In this document: piece by piece, positions 44,805 to 53,395 of the stretch
Numbering within the stretch: position 1 is the stretch's first letter
How the letters are laid out: every line of letters begins with the position of its first letter
Source of the DNA: Prochlorococcus marinus str. MIT 9211
GTDB lineage: Bacteria > Cyanobacteriota > Cyanobacteriia > PCC-6307 > Cyanobiaceae
Direction of reading: 5' to 3'
Length of the DNA stretch: 64,000 bases
NCBI RefSeq assembly: GCF_000018585.1
Contig: NC_009976.1
Span: 62,001-126,000 of the forward strand
Notes under the pieces: generated by a model
What the model saw: only the letters and a program-made list of their open reading frames with translations
Told to the model about the DNA's origin: nothing
The model's database searches: none
Position numbers and translations under genes: made by a program

Positions 44805-45071
44805 ATGCAGAGTTATTTTTTCTCATCTTTGTATCTTCTTGCAGTTATCTTTCTGCTATGGAAAGCGTTTGGAGTGATGTTTAAAGGTTTTTCAGCTGCT
44901 GATGGATTCTCAAGTATGCAAGATAAGGCAACAGAGGATCGGACTGGTAAGTTGACTATCCATCCTGAACTTCTTAATAAAGAAGGGCGTATTACTAAAG
45001 AAGATTTGCTTACAGTTCGCTTTTCAAAAGATCTAGACCCTCCTAATTCTTCTGATAGATCTACGGAATAG
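44805..45071 (+). CDS. DUF2973-like small membrane protein
   Basis: The 88-aa protein has one N-terminal span (FFSSLYLLAVIFLLWKAFGV) and a polar tail with DRTGKLTIHPELLNKEGRIT and EDLLTVRFSKD. The tail pattern GKLTxHPELLDxxGxIT-EELLTVRF is what I remember for cyanobacterial DUF2973 proteins; the function is unknown. ATG at 44805. It is divergent from the Deg protease gene and precedes the next small gene by 59 bp on the same strand. Confidence 0.75.
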   Translation: MQSYFFSSLYLLAVIFLLWKAFGVMFKGFSAADGFSSMQDKATEDRTGKLTIHPELLNKEGRITKEDLLTVRFSKDLDPPNSSDRSTE

Positions 45072-45130
45072 GAAATGTGAGATTCTTAGATTAAGACTGT
45101 TTTAATGCATTACTACAAGGGAGATTAATT

Positions 45131-45514
45131 GTGGAACAAAGAACGCGAATAGTGGTTGCAGTCCTCAAGGCATTGAAATTGCCACCAAGATTTCGATTAA
45201 GACTTTTAAAAGAGGATCCAGTGCGTCTTGAATTAAGTCTCACGCCAGCTTATGGGAAAGATCCTGTCCAAGTTGGATTGGTCGAGTCTCTTGATTTAGT
45301 AGCTAGACGTGATCGAGAGGGACGGATTCCACGGGATCTTCCAGGAACTTGGGATTGGACGGTTCGACATGGAAAAGTAAGTACAGGTGGTTGGAACCCT
45401 TTGCTGAAAGAGGCTTTGCAAACTATGTTTGAAACTGGTTTGCCTGCAATACTTTATGAAGAGTTGACTGGCGAGGAATATCATCCTGTGGATGGTGCAA
45501 AGCACGTTAGATAA
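45131..45514 (+). CDS. Conserved cyanobacterial hypothetical protein, 127 aa
   Basis: The 127-aa soluble protein starts at GTG 45131 with a good GGGAG ribosome site 9 bp upstream. It has a basic N-terminus (PPRFRLRLLKEDPVRLELSL) and a central DLPGTWDWTVRHGKVSTGGW segment. I recognise no domain. It lies between the DUF2973-like gene and an hli gene on one strand. Confidence 0.7.
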   Translation: MEQRTRIVVAVLKALKLPPRFRLRLLKEDPVRLELSLTPAYGKDPVQVGLVESLDLVARRDREGRIPRDLPGTWDWTVRHGKVSTGGWNPLLKEALQTMFETGLPAILYEELTGEEYHPVDGAKHVR

Positions 45515-45600
45515 GACCTATTACAATTCCACTTCTGTTGTGATGGATCTACTTTTCGTTAATTTCTAGATAGAATTACTAAAGTTGTTTATAGATTCTT

Positions 45601-45747
45601 ATGTCTCAAAATATTCCTCCACGTTATGGATTTGTAAATTATGCTGAAATTTGGAATGGGCGCCTTGCAATGATTGGCATTTTGGTTGGTTTAAGTACTG
45701 AACTATTGACGGGCCAAGGAATTCTTGGACAGATTGGCTTTGGTTAA
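45601..45747 (+). CDS. hli: Short high-light-inducible protein (Hli)
   Basis: This 48-codon gene encodes a minimal Hli: RYGFVNYAEIWNGRLAMIGI, then LVGLSTELLTGQGILGQIGF. The ExWNGRLAMIG chlorophyll-binding motif is complete. Short Hli proteins of this type are abundant in Prochlorococcus and bind chlorophyll near the photosystems. ATG at 45601; a TATAGAT box about 12 bp upstream may be the -10 element. Confidence 0.93.
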   Translation: MSQNIPPRYGFVNYAEIWNGRLAMIGILVGLSTELLTGQGILGQIGFG

Positions 45748-45785
45748 TTATTTAACAAACCTTTCCGTTTTTTATTCTTTTTAAT

Positions 45786-46934
45786 TTGGATACAGCATCG
45801 CTCCCCAGCTATTCAGTTCAGGAGTTAAATCATGCAATAGGTCATTTGCTTTCCAGAGGATTTTCTCCGCGGTTTTATTTGCATGCAACAGTATCCAAGT
45901 CCCAATTAAAGAATGGTCACTTATGGCTCACTCTTACGGATGGCCACGCAAGTATTTCAGCAGTGATATGGGCATCCACTCTGAAAAAATTTACCTATAG
46001 GCCAAATGATCAAGATGGTATTGAGATTTTAGGAAAATTAAATTTCTGGGAAAACAGAGCGAATTTGGTTGTACAAATAATAGAAATGCGACCATCTATC
46101 TCAACTGTTTTAAGGAAATTTGAAGTTGTTAGAAAATTATTAATTCAAGAGGGTTTGATCGATGAAAGTAGAAGAAGACCCTTACCCAATTATCCAAGAA
46201 ATATAGCTGTTCTTACCAGTGTCCCAAGTTCTGCACTGGCAGATATACTACGAACGGCAAAGGAAAGATGGCCACTGACGAAAGTATTTATTTTCCCTAT
46301 ACCTGTTCAAGGCGATGTGGCATCAAAGATTACAAATGTCTTGGCTAATTTAGTTAAGCATTACAGACATTTTTCAATTGAAGCGATTGTTTTGGCTCGA
46401 GGAGGTGGAAGTAGAGAAGATCTAATGGTCTTTGATAATGAAGAATTATGCAGAAGCTTTTCTTCTTTACCTATTCCTTTGATTACTGGTCTTGGTCATG
46501 AGGATGATTTAACCGTTGTTGACCTTGTCGCAGATCATCGCTCTGCGACACCAACCGCGGCTATTGTTGATTTATTGCCTAGTCGAGAAATCGCAAAAGG
46601 TCATTGCTTACAGATGCGACATCGACTAAAGGATTATTTCACTTGGACTATTCGTAAAGAAAAAGACCTATTTAATGAACGTCTAATTAAATGGAAAGCT
46701 TCTTCACCTTTGACTTTGATTAATCGCTTTAAAGAAAACTTAGATAAAAGATCTCGACTTCTTCTAGCATTATCACCTGAGTCTCTTTTCAAACGAGGAT
46801 TTTGCATAGTTACTAATCAGTCCTCTAATGCGATTAGAAATTGTAATGATGTTGAGGTTGCAGATAAGTTAACTATCCAATTGATAGATGGCTATATTGA
46901 ATCAAGTGTAGAAAATATTCATTGTGTGAGGTAG
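45786..46934 (+). CDS. xseA: Exodeoxyribonuclease VII large subunit
   Basis: The 382-aa protein has an N-terminal OB-fold (YSVQELNHAIGHLLSRGF, then GHLWLTLTDGHASISAVIW) and the XseA catalytic domain with RRRPLPNYPRNIAVLTSVPS, VLARGGGSREDLMVFD near residue 205 and GLGHEDDLTVVDLVADHRSATPTAA, of which the GHExDxTxxDxxAD.R..TPTAA pattern is diagnostic. With XseB it degrades single-stranded DNA in both directions. It starts at TTG 45786; the length is slightly below the usual 400 or more. Confidence 0.95.
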   Translation: MDTASLPSYSVQELNHAIGHLLSRGFSPRFYLHATVSKSQLKNGHLWLTLTDGHASISAVIWASTLKKFTYRPNDQDGIEILGKLNFWENRANLVVQIIEMRPSISTVLRKFEVVRKLLIQEGLIDESRRRPLPNYPRNIAVLTSVPSSALADILRTAKERWPLTKVFIFPIPVQGDVASKITNVLANLVKHYRHFSIEAIVLARGGGSREDLMVFDNEELCRSFSSLPIPLITGLGHEDDLTVVDLVADHRSATPTAAIVDLLPSREIAKGHCLQMRHRLKDYFTWTIRKEKDLFNERLIKWKASSPLTLINRFKENLDKRSRLLLALSPESLFKRGFCIVTNQSSNAIRNCNDVEVADKLTIQLIDGYIESSVENIHCVR

Positions 46935-46939
46935 TTGCA

Positions 46940-47251
46940 ATGAAAAACTTAGATTCTAGTAATAAGGCAAAAAAACAATTATTGCAATCAAATGATAAAT
47001 CTTCTTTAGAACAATTTAGGAAAGAATGTTATGTTAAAATTTGCAATTTATCTTACGAAGAATCTTTGAGGGAGTTAGATATGTTGTTAGATACAATGCA
47101 AGAGTCTGATTTGCAAGTAGAAGATCTTCAAAGATCTTACATTAAGGGGAATATATATCTTGAACATTGCCAGGAATTATTAGATCAAGTTGAACAAGAT
47201 GTGATTGAAATTAATGAAGAAAAAATTAATGAATTAAATAATCATAGTTAA
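46940..47251 (+). CDS. xseB: Exodeoxyribonuclease VII small subunit
   Basis: Starting from ATG 46940, 5 bp after the xseA stop, the 103-aa protein contains the XseB core LSYEESLRELDMLLDTMQES followed by DLQVEDLQRSYIKGNIYLEH and CQELLDQVEQDV. XseB is a helical hairpin that coats the coiled-coil arm of XseA. The first 35 residues are a polar extension not found in the short E. coli protein. Confidence 0.93.
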   Translation: MKNLDSSNKAKKQLLQSNDKSSLEQFRKECYVKICNLSYEESLRELDMLLDTMQESDLQVEDLQRSYIKGNIYLEHCQELLDQVEQDVIEINEEKINELNNHS

Positions 47252-47264
47252 CTCATGGAATTTG

Positions 47265-47603
47265 CTAATCTGCCTCTTCAGCGCTAACATCGATAGTTGC
47301 TGAAGAAGCTGGAATATTGGGTTGATTTGGTTTATTTAGAGATTCTCCTGTAATTTTTGTTGAACCGCATAAAGGACATTGAATAAATTCAGATGAATAT
47401 GTAGTGCCACAAACCTTACAAGTATTCATGCGTGATCTTAAAATCTTCCACCCTAACCAGCCAAAAATTGTAAGTATTACTGGTATAAATAAAGTAGCTA
47501 AAATAATACCACTAGTCAAATTAATTAAAAATTTACCTGCAGGAGTAGGTAAAAGAAATAGTAAAATAATTGCAATTGATATTATTCCTTTAGATTGATT
47601 CAT
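47265..47603 (-). CDS. Membrane protein with zinc ribbon
   Basis: The 112-aa protein has two hydrophobic segments (about residues 8-28 and 30-50) and then a rubredoxin-type zinc ribbon MNTCKVCGTTYSSEFIQCPL with CxxC...CPLC spacing, followed by an acidic tail. The ribbon would face the cytoplasm and may bind a protein or RNA partner. No family name is certain. ATG at 47603; it starts 1 bp after the BrkB-family stop on the same strand, so the pair likely share a transcript. Confidence 0.72.
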   Translation of the reverse strand: MNQSKGIISIAIILLFLLPTPAGKFLINLTSGIILATLFIPVILTIFGWLGWKILRSRMNTCKVCGTTYSSEFIQCPLCGSTKITGESLNKPNQPNIPASSATIDVSAEEAD

Positions 47604-47604
47604 T

Positions 47605-48546
47605 TTAGTTATTAACTTTCATTATTTTTCCTTTTCTATACTTGTTCATTTGGTTTGTTGCTAAGACAACACTCCAACATTGTCCAAAATAAAGTATTAA
47701 GCCGACTATCCATATCCACAGTGTTAGAACTAATACACCACTAATGATTCCATATGCTTGGAATCGAGATCCAAGAGATAAGATTGTTCTACTTACAGCA
47801 GAGTTTAGTATTGTTAATAGAACTCCAATCATTATTGAGCCTGGAATTAATGGGCGCATAGGAACTTTTCTGGGGGGGACTAAGTATTGCAATAAGAATG
47901 CCATAACAGAAAAGCCTATGAATGGAATGATTATTTGACCAACTTCGATTACGGGTATTTTGGATAATGTATTTGCTATTTCAGGACTGTTATTTTTTAG
48001 GTCTGTCCATACTGCACCTGGAATTAGTCTCACATAGGCACTTATTTCATCAAGAACCATTAGGAATCCAACCAGAAGTACGACTAAGAAAGCTTCTATT
48101 CGATTTCTAATAAAGCGAAATGCTTGCATTCGAAAGGGTGTTTCATCAGGTTTTGTTGGCAGAGCATCTTCCCAAAGCCTGTCTGAACCTCTTTGCAAAG
48201 TTAGGTATGCGTTGCCTGCAGTAATAACCAGAAACATTGCTCCTAGGATCCCAGCACCAAATCTTTGATTTACAAGCTTTACTAATGTTGTATCCACTAA
48301 ACCAACTACTGAAGGGGGTAGCACCTGAGCTGCTAGTCCAATTATTTGTTGATCTAGACCTTGTTGCTTTCCAAGAAACCAAGACGCTACGGAAAGTGAA
48401 ATCAATAGGATTGGGAAAAAAGACTGCAGAGTGTAATAAGCAAAGGCTGCACTTAGATCCACACAGTGACAGCGATTCCATCTACGCGATGCTTGCCATA
48501 AACTTCTAAGAAACCATCGCAATTGGCTTTTCCAGCGATTGACCAC
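47605..48546 (-). CDS. YihY/BrkB (RNase BN-like) family membrane protein
   Basis: The 313-aa protein has about six membrane spans and the family blocks DLSAAFAYYTLQSFFPILLI near residue 30, LVPPRKVPMRPLIPGSIM near 225 and YGIISGVLVLTLWIWIVGLI near 270. It was once called RNase BN, but family members are now viewed as membrane transporters or unknowns. GTG start at 48546. It precedes the zinc-ribbon protein by 1 bp. Confidence 0.87.
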   Translation of the reverse strand: MVNRWKSQLRWFLRSLWQASRRWNRCHCVDLSAAFAYYTLQSFFPILLISLSVASWFLGKQQGLDQQIIGLAAQVLPPSVVGLVDTTLVKLVNQRFGAGILGAMFLVITAGNAYLTLQRGSDRLWEDALPTKPDETPFRMQAFRFIRNRIEAFLVVLLVGFLMVLDEISAYVRLIPGAVWTDLKNNSPEIANTLSKIPVIEVGQIIIPFIGFSVMAFLLQYLVPPRKVPMRPLIPGSIMIGVLLTILNSAVSRTILSLGSRFQAYGIISGVLVLTLWIWIVGLILYFGQCWSVVLATNQMNKYRKGKIMKVNN

Positions 48547-48640
48547 TCTTTGCCCAAAACTAGATATTTATAATTTTACCTGGAAATAAGTAGCATATTT
48601 CTCAGCCCATGTTTTATTTGATACTCAGAACTGATGAATG

Positions 48641-49483
48641 CTATAGATTTAAATTTATTTGTGGGTAAATATACTCCATTAGTATATTACTCCAAGGGAT
48701 TAACTGTTCTAAATGATCTGAGGAAATGGCAGTAACTAAGGGGAAATTTCTAGAGCTAAGGTCTTCACCTGGCTTAACATTTTTTGGGTTAATATCTAAC
48801 CATTTTATAATGCAATTTAACTCAGTTAAAATTAGCCAAGCGGCTGCTATATCCCATATCTTAGGAGAAGCTTCTAAAGCTCCAAAAGTTTGACCAAGAG
48901 CAACACTTGACATATTTAAACTGGATACACCTAATAAGCGAATTTTTCCAGGAAATCTTTCATGAGGTTTTTTTTGCAAAATGTTGATTGAGCGACTACA
49001 AAGAGATACGCACTGACTTTGAGAGTGCAAATTTCTTTTTGATTTTATTGACTGACCATTAATCCAAACTCCTTTCCCTCGAATAGCAAGAATTCTTTTT
49101 TTGAGAACAGGTATATCTAGAAAAGCTGTTTCTGGCTCTCCATCTCGAAAACGTGCAATAGAAATACCCCAATGAGGAATTCCCGCTGCAAAGTTTGTTG
49201 TCCCGTCTAAAGGGTCGACTACCCAAAATGCATTTGTAGTTGGCAAAATTTTAGATCCCTCTTCACTTAGTATGCCTTCTTGATTATTAGTAATCTCTGA
49301 AATTCCATTAATAATAAACTGATCACTCCATCTATCACAATTTGTGATTAATGTCCCGTCAGGTTTTATTTCAGTATTGACTTTTCCAAAATCTTTGAGT
49401 TGACGCCCTGCCACGCTATCAATCATTTCGTTTATTGAAATGAGTTGTAGATTGTCAAGTGGATTTGCAGATTCTTGATTCAT
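48641..49483 (-). CDS. Inositol monophosphatase family phosphatase
   Basis: The 280-aa protein carries the metal-binding motif WVVDPLDGTTNFAAGIPHWG near residue 90, Glu of the EEGSK block near 76, and the second motif region SPKIWDIAAAWLILTELNC near 210. This family includes inositol-1-phosphatase, FBPase-like and PAP phosphatases; the substrate cannot be decided. ATG at 49483. It lies 10 bp downstream of the tolC-like gene on the same strand. Confidence 0.9.
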   Translation of the reverse strand: MNQESANPLDNLQLISINEMIDSVAGRQLKDFGKVNTEIKPDGTLITNCDRWSDQFIINGISEITNNQEGILSEEGSKILPTTNAFWVVDPLDGTTNFAAGIPHWGISIARFRDGEPETAFLDIPVLKKRILAIRGKGVWINGQSIKSKRNLHSQSQCVSLCSRSINILQKKPHERFPGKIRLLGVSSLNMSSVALGQTFGALEASPKIWDIAAAWLILTELNCIIKWLDINPKNVKPGEDLSSRNFPLVTAISSDHLEQLIPWSNILMEYIYPQINLNL

Positions 49484-49493
49484 AATAATTCTA

Positions 49494-51011
49494 TTATAGA
49501 AGTTCTATACATGGTGAAGCCATCTTCTCAGTATTTATAACTATACTTTTATCTACATTGTTATTTTCTTGTCTTGGGTTTGCATCTGTTCTTTTGTTAC
49601 AACCTTTCAACCTTTCAATCCCAGTCTCTCTTCTAAGATTAACTAAGTTTGAATTATAATCTGTGATAGCTATAATATAATTTACTTCTGCTTGTGTTAG
49701 ATCTCTTTGATTAGTCACTACTTCCCGTTGAGTTGTTATGCCTGCTTTTAACCGTAATAAAGCTAATCGAAGAGACTCTCTTGCAGAAATAATTTCATTA
49801 TAAGTATTAGAAATATTTTGCTTTGCTATTTCTAGATTAAAAAAACTCTCTTCTATTTCTTCTCGGATTTGCTTCTTTTTTAACTCGATATCAAATTCGA
49901 GTTCTTTGCTTTTTTCTTTTTTAGATTTATAAATTGACTTACCATAACCACCATCAAAAACCTTCCAGTCAAATTGAAGTCCTATAGTATTACTTTCACT
50001 AAATACTTCATTTCCAGTGTCTGGATCAGCTACTGCTACCTCACCCTTAGCAAAAGAAGTAGTATAGGTGTTAAAGATACTCAGTTTTGGTTGAATTGCT
50101 GCTAGCGCTGAGTTTGCTTGATTATTATTTATAGATACTTTAAGGATTAACTTTTCAATTTCTTTTTGAAATGAGTATGCTGATAGAATACTTTCTTCAA
50201 GAGAAGTATCCCACAAACCAATAATTGCTGTTTTCGATGTGATGATTGGGTTGGTTGTTGAGTTTAGGTTCAGAATGTTGGCTAGCTTTCTTTGATTTAT
50301 TTTTAGCTCACCTGACTTCTTGGACAGCAGTTGCTTATCTTTTGAAAGCTGAGTTTGAGCCTCTAAAACTTCAAATTTTGTACCAATTCCTACATCTAAT
50401 CTTACCTCAGCTTCTTTTAGAGAAGTTTCGGAAGTTAAGATTGAATCCTTAGCGATACGAACCTCTTGATTCGATTTTTGTAACTGGAAGAATTGTTTTA
50501 GCCCTTCTAGATATAAATCTCTTAGTTTGATTTCATATGAAATTTTTGCGTTTTCTAATTTATCTTTTGCAGCCTCAATATCAGGAATGCGAGCAGGGTT
50601 GATTAGATACCATCTCACTGTCGCACTCAAGTTGGCTTTCCATTGCTTGCTAGAAGTATCTGCAGAAGAATTTTTATCTGTACTTCCTGCTAGATATTGA
50701 GGTAAACCTGATCCGGAAATGTCTAGATTTGGGTACCAAGCTGATAGCTCACTTCTTAAATCGAACTTTGCTTGCTTAATCTTGCTTTTCATTATTTCTA
50801 TTTCTGGATTATTCTGTTCAATGAGATTTTTTATATTATCTTTTGTTATTTCCAATTCATTTTGGATTAATACCTCTTGAGAGTCTTTTGGTAACTTCCA
50901 ATTTTGTTTGTCTGTAAATGCTTGTACTTTATTTTGTATTCCTGCACATGTGATTAAACCTGCGTTTAGAAGGATTGTTGTAATGATTAACTTTGCAGAG
51001 GGTTTGCGCAT
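49494..51011 (-). CDS. TolC-family outer membrane efflux protein
   Basis: From ATG 51011 the protein has 505 aa with a signal peptide (about residues 5-30, LIITTILLNAGLITCAGIQN) and the two-fold TolC plan of long helical hairpins: first repeat with QNNPEIEIMKSKIKQAKFDL and EAEVRLDVGIGTKFEVLEAQ; second with NISNTYNEIISARESLRLAL and LLRLKAGITTQREVVTNQRD. The GxGT...Q and GxxT...V..Q.DLT motifs are diagnostic. It forms an outer membrane channel that pairs with inner-membrane exporters; no membrane-fusion protein lies nearby. Confidence 0.92.
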   Translation of the reverse strand: MRKPSAKLIITTILLNAGLITCAGIQNKVQAFTDKQNWKLPKDSQEVLIQNELEITKDNIKNLIEQNNPEIEIMKSKIKQAKFDLRSELSAWYPNLDISGSGLPQYLAGSTDKNSSADTSSKQWKANLSATVRWYLINPARIPDIEAAKDKLENAKISYEIKLRDLYLEGLKQFFQLQKSNQEVRIAKDSILTSETSLKEAEVRLDVGIGTKFEVLEAQTQLSKDKQLLSKKSGELKINQRKLANILNLNSTTNPIITSKTAIIGLWDTSLEESILSAYSFQKEIEKLILKVSINNNQANSALAAIQPKLSIFNTYTTSFAKGEVAVADPDTGNEVFSESNTIGLQFDWKVFDGGYGKSIYKSKKEKSKELEFDIELKKKQIREEIEESFFNLEIAKQNISNTYNEIISARESLRLALLRLKAGITTQREVVTNQRDLTQAEVNYIIAITDYNSNLVNLRRETGIERLKGCNKRTDANPRQENNNVDKSIVINTEKMASPCIELL

Positions 51012-51033
51012 CAAAAATCTTTTTGGAAAAATA

Positions 51034-52428
51034 CTAGGTTACATTCTTCCCTTTTCCTATCGCTTTATTTATGAAGTCTGAAGGACTATAAACTATATCT
51101 ATAGGGATTTTTAGCGCTTTGCTCACTTCATCTATATGCATATCATCTAGAAAAATTGGCATTTCATGCCTCAGCATTACTGACGGGACTAACAGTCTCT
51201 CTCCTAGATTTTCATTCTGCAAGCCTTGGATCAGATCTTGACCAGTCAGTAGCCCTGTAACTACTTTGTCTTGCCCCCAGTATGTACTTGAAAGGCCAAA
51301 TAGATTTATTGAAAAAAGATCTATTTTGTTTAGCCTTGCACATGCAGGTTTGAGCGCATCTTCGACAAGCTTCCCTACAACCCAGCTGCACTGCCTTGGG
51401 GTATTTATTTTTTTGGGGAGGTGTTGGGTAGCTTGATCCATGCTTTCTAAAAACGATCGGATGCTTCCTACTCCATTCTCTTCTTGTGGAAGATCTTCAT
51501 ATGATTCTCTTCTAGGCAATTCTTTCCCTGCTAATAAATACCATTCGTCTGAGAGCCATGCAAAATTAGTTCCAATAAAAGATTTGTAATTTTCTTGCAG
51601 CCTTTCTACTTGATCAATAACTGTTTTTGCACATTTTGTATCAACAGGCTTTAGACAATCATTTTTTGGACGAAAACGTGTCAGACCCACTGGTACCACA
51701 GCTGTGGAAAGAATTACAGGCCATTCACCCTTAGAATATCTAAAGAGATCATTCAAAGTGTTCTCTAAAGCTTTCCCATCATTAAGACCAGGACAAACAA
51801 CAACTTGAGCATGCAATTGTAGATTTCGCTTGGAAAACCACTCTATTTGCTTCATTATTAATCCTGCTCGGTTGTTGTTTAATAACTTGATCCTTAGGTT
51901 TGGATCTGTAGCGTGCACAGAGACAAAGAGAGGGGATAGACGTTGCTTCTCAATTCTTCCCCAATCCTTTTCCCCTAGATTGGTCAAGGTTAAATAAGAG
52001 CCATATAGGAAGCTCATCCGAAAATCATCATCTTTGATATACAAACTTTTTCTCCGTCCTTCAGGTTGTTGATCTATAAAGCAAAAAGGACACTGATTAT
52101 TACATTGATTAATCCCATCAAATAGGGCTTCCGTAAAAGCTAAGCCTAGACCTTCATCATTATCTTTCTCAAAATTGATCTGATGTACTTTTCCAGTTTT
52201 ATCAATCACTTCTAGGTCGAGCTCTTCTTCAACTATTAGATACCGATAATCTATGAGATCTCTAGGTTTTACTCCATTAATACTGATAACTTGATCGCCA
52301 GGCTCAAACCCAAGGTCTTCTCCAATGGACCCAGGCTCCACAGATTCAACTACTGCAGGTCTAGGATCTTTAATGCCATTTGATTGTTGGGTTTTTTCTG
52401 CAACGCTCAGAGAGGGTTCGTTCCACAC
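51034..52428 (-). CDS. PDZ / radical-SAM-like / DUF512 cyanobacterial Fe-S protein (TIGR03279 type)
   Basis: The 464-aa protein starts with a PDZ-like region (DLGFEPGDQVISINGVKPRD near residue 39), then a radical-SAM-type cluster motif NNQCPFCFIDQQPEGRRKSL with Cys residues near 112-119, and a DUF512 domain with RFRPKNDCLKPVD near 251 and a C-terminal block ending VTGLLTGQDLI..L. This order defines a putative Fe-S oxidoreductase found in cyanobacteria and plants' relatives; function is unknown. GTG start at 52428. The cluster is probably supplied by Suf. Confidence 0.9.
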   Translation of the reverse strand: MWNEPSLSVAEKTQQSNGIKDPRPAVVESVEPGSIGEDLGFEPGDQVISINGVKPRDLIDYRYLIVEEELDLEVIDKTGKVHQINFEKDNDEGLGLAFTEALFDGINQCNNQCPFCFIDQQPEGRRKSLYIKDDDFRMSFLYGSYLTLTNLGEKDWGRIEKQRLSPLFVSVHATDPNLRIKLLNNNRAGLIMKQIEWFSKRNLQLHAQVVVCPGLNDGKALENTLNDLFRYSKGEWPVILSTAVVPVGLTRFRPKNDCLKPVDTKCAKTVIDQVERLQENYKSFIGTNFAWLSDEWYLLAGKELPRRESYEDLPQEENGVGSIRSFLESMDQATQHLPKKINTPRQCSWVVGKLVEDALKPACARLNKIDLFSINLFGLSSTYWGQDKVVTGLLTGQDLIQGLQNENLGERLLVPSVMLRHEMPIFLDDMHIDEVSKALKIPIDIVYSPSDFINKAIGKGKNVT

Positions 52429-52690
52429 AGGTCAACAGGATTGAATGTTTTGAGAGGGAAGCATCGTTATTCTATTAGCAACAGTCATGCAGTCTGCTTA
52501 ATTCGAATTTCGCAAACAAGCTTTGGGGCTTCTTATAATGTGGAAAGGTCTTAATCTATCTTTCACGAATTTCTTAATTTAGTAAGTTATTTAATAATAA
52601 GAAAAACTTCTCTTCCTGCCCTTTTCTATTTGTTCTTAAAGCATCCTGAACAATTTCTTCTCCACTAACAAGCCCACTGATTGCTCAGAG
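52429..52690. other. Intergenic gap between divergent genes, no gene seen
   Basis: The 262-bp gap between the PDZ/radical-SAM gene and the DUF3120 gene shows no open frame of note, no tRNA and no strong repeat. It should hold both promoters. TATAATG at about 52536 on the plus strand is a possible -10 box, over 140 bp from the start. Confidence 0.4.
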
Positions 52691-53377
52691 GTGTATTTGT
52701 CTAACCCAAGAACATTGCAATTTTGGGCTAGTACGCTTGTGGTTCTTCCTGTCTTTTTGCAAGCTCCTTGGGTCCATTTTCATCCATTGTCAGCGCTGTT
52801 GTTTACTTTTGTCCTGTTACTAGGGGGAATACTTTTAGAAGATTTAATTAATGCAAAATGGTCTCGGATTGGATCTCTTTTAGTGGGGGTAAGTGGAAGT
52901 TGGTTAGGAGGGTGCTTGTTTTGGGGTTGGTTGCGAATGTATCCAGTGCTTCATCTGCCTGTCGAAGCTGTGGCCCTTCCTGCTGCTTTTTTAGGAATCA
53001 CCTCTAGATGGCGAATAGGCGCAGGGTTTTACTTGTCTTGTTTATTGGGGACAGCTTTTACTGATCTAATGATGGTTTTGACAGGGGTTATGAAGCAATG
53101 GCCTGATGTTGTTAATTCTTCTTTTGACAATGCTGCTGAGACTCTTCATTCAACAGCTTTAAATCTTTTGAACCCAATTTCCCTAGCAATGCTATTGATA
53201 GCTGCGCTTTTGATAGTTTGTATATCTGATCAAATGCGGCAAAGAGGTAATCTTGCAAGTTCTTTGGAAGGAGGTACTTGGTTGGTGGCAAGTGCTGCCT
53301 TGACTACAACACTCTGGGTTGACGGGTTGTTCTTCATAACAACTTTGATCCAACCAAAACTAAGTGGCTTGATTTAA
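52691..53377 (+). CDS. DUF3120 membrane protein
   Basis: The 228-aa protein has about six hydrophobic spans and the family-like start TLQFWASTLVVLPVFLQAPW near residue 8, with GSWLGGCLFWGWLRMYPVLH near 75 and LPVEAVALPAAFLGITSRWR following. This is a conserved cyanobacterial membrane protein of unknown role. GTG start at 52691. nadB follows 18 bp after its stop, so they may be co-transcribed. Confidence 0.82.
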   Translation: MYLSNPRTLQFWASTLVVLPVFLQAPWVHFHPLSALLFTFVLLLGGILLEDLINAKWSRIGSLLVGVSGSWLGGCLFWGWLRMYPVLHLPVEAVALPAAFLGITSRWRIGAGFYLSCLLGTAFTDLMMVLTGVMKQWPDVVNSSFDNAAETLHSTALNLLNPISLAMLLIAALLIVCISDQMRQRGNLASSLEGGTWLVASAALTTTLWVDGLFFITTLIQPKLSGLI

Positions 53378-53395
53378 TGAACTCATGAAAGATTT

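Noticed and set aside
48146-48509. Frames of 111 and 90 aa inside the BrkB-family gene
   Set aside because: Shadow frames of a gene with clear family motifs.
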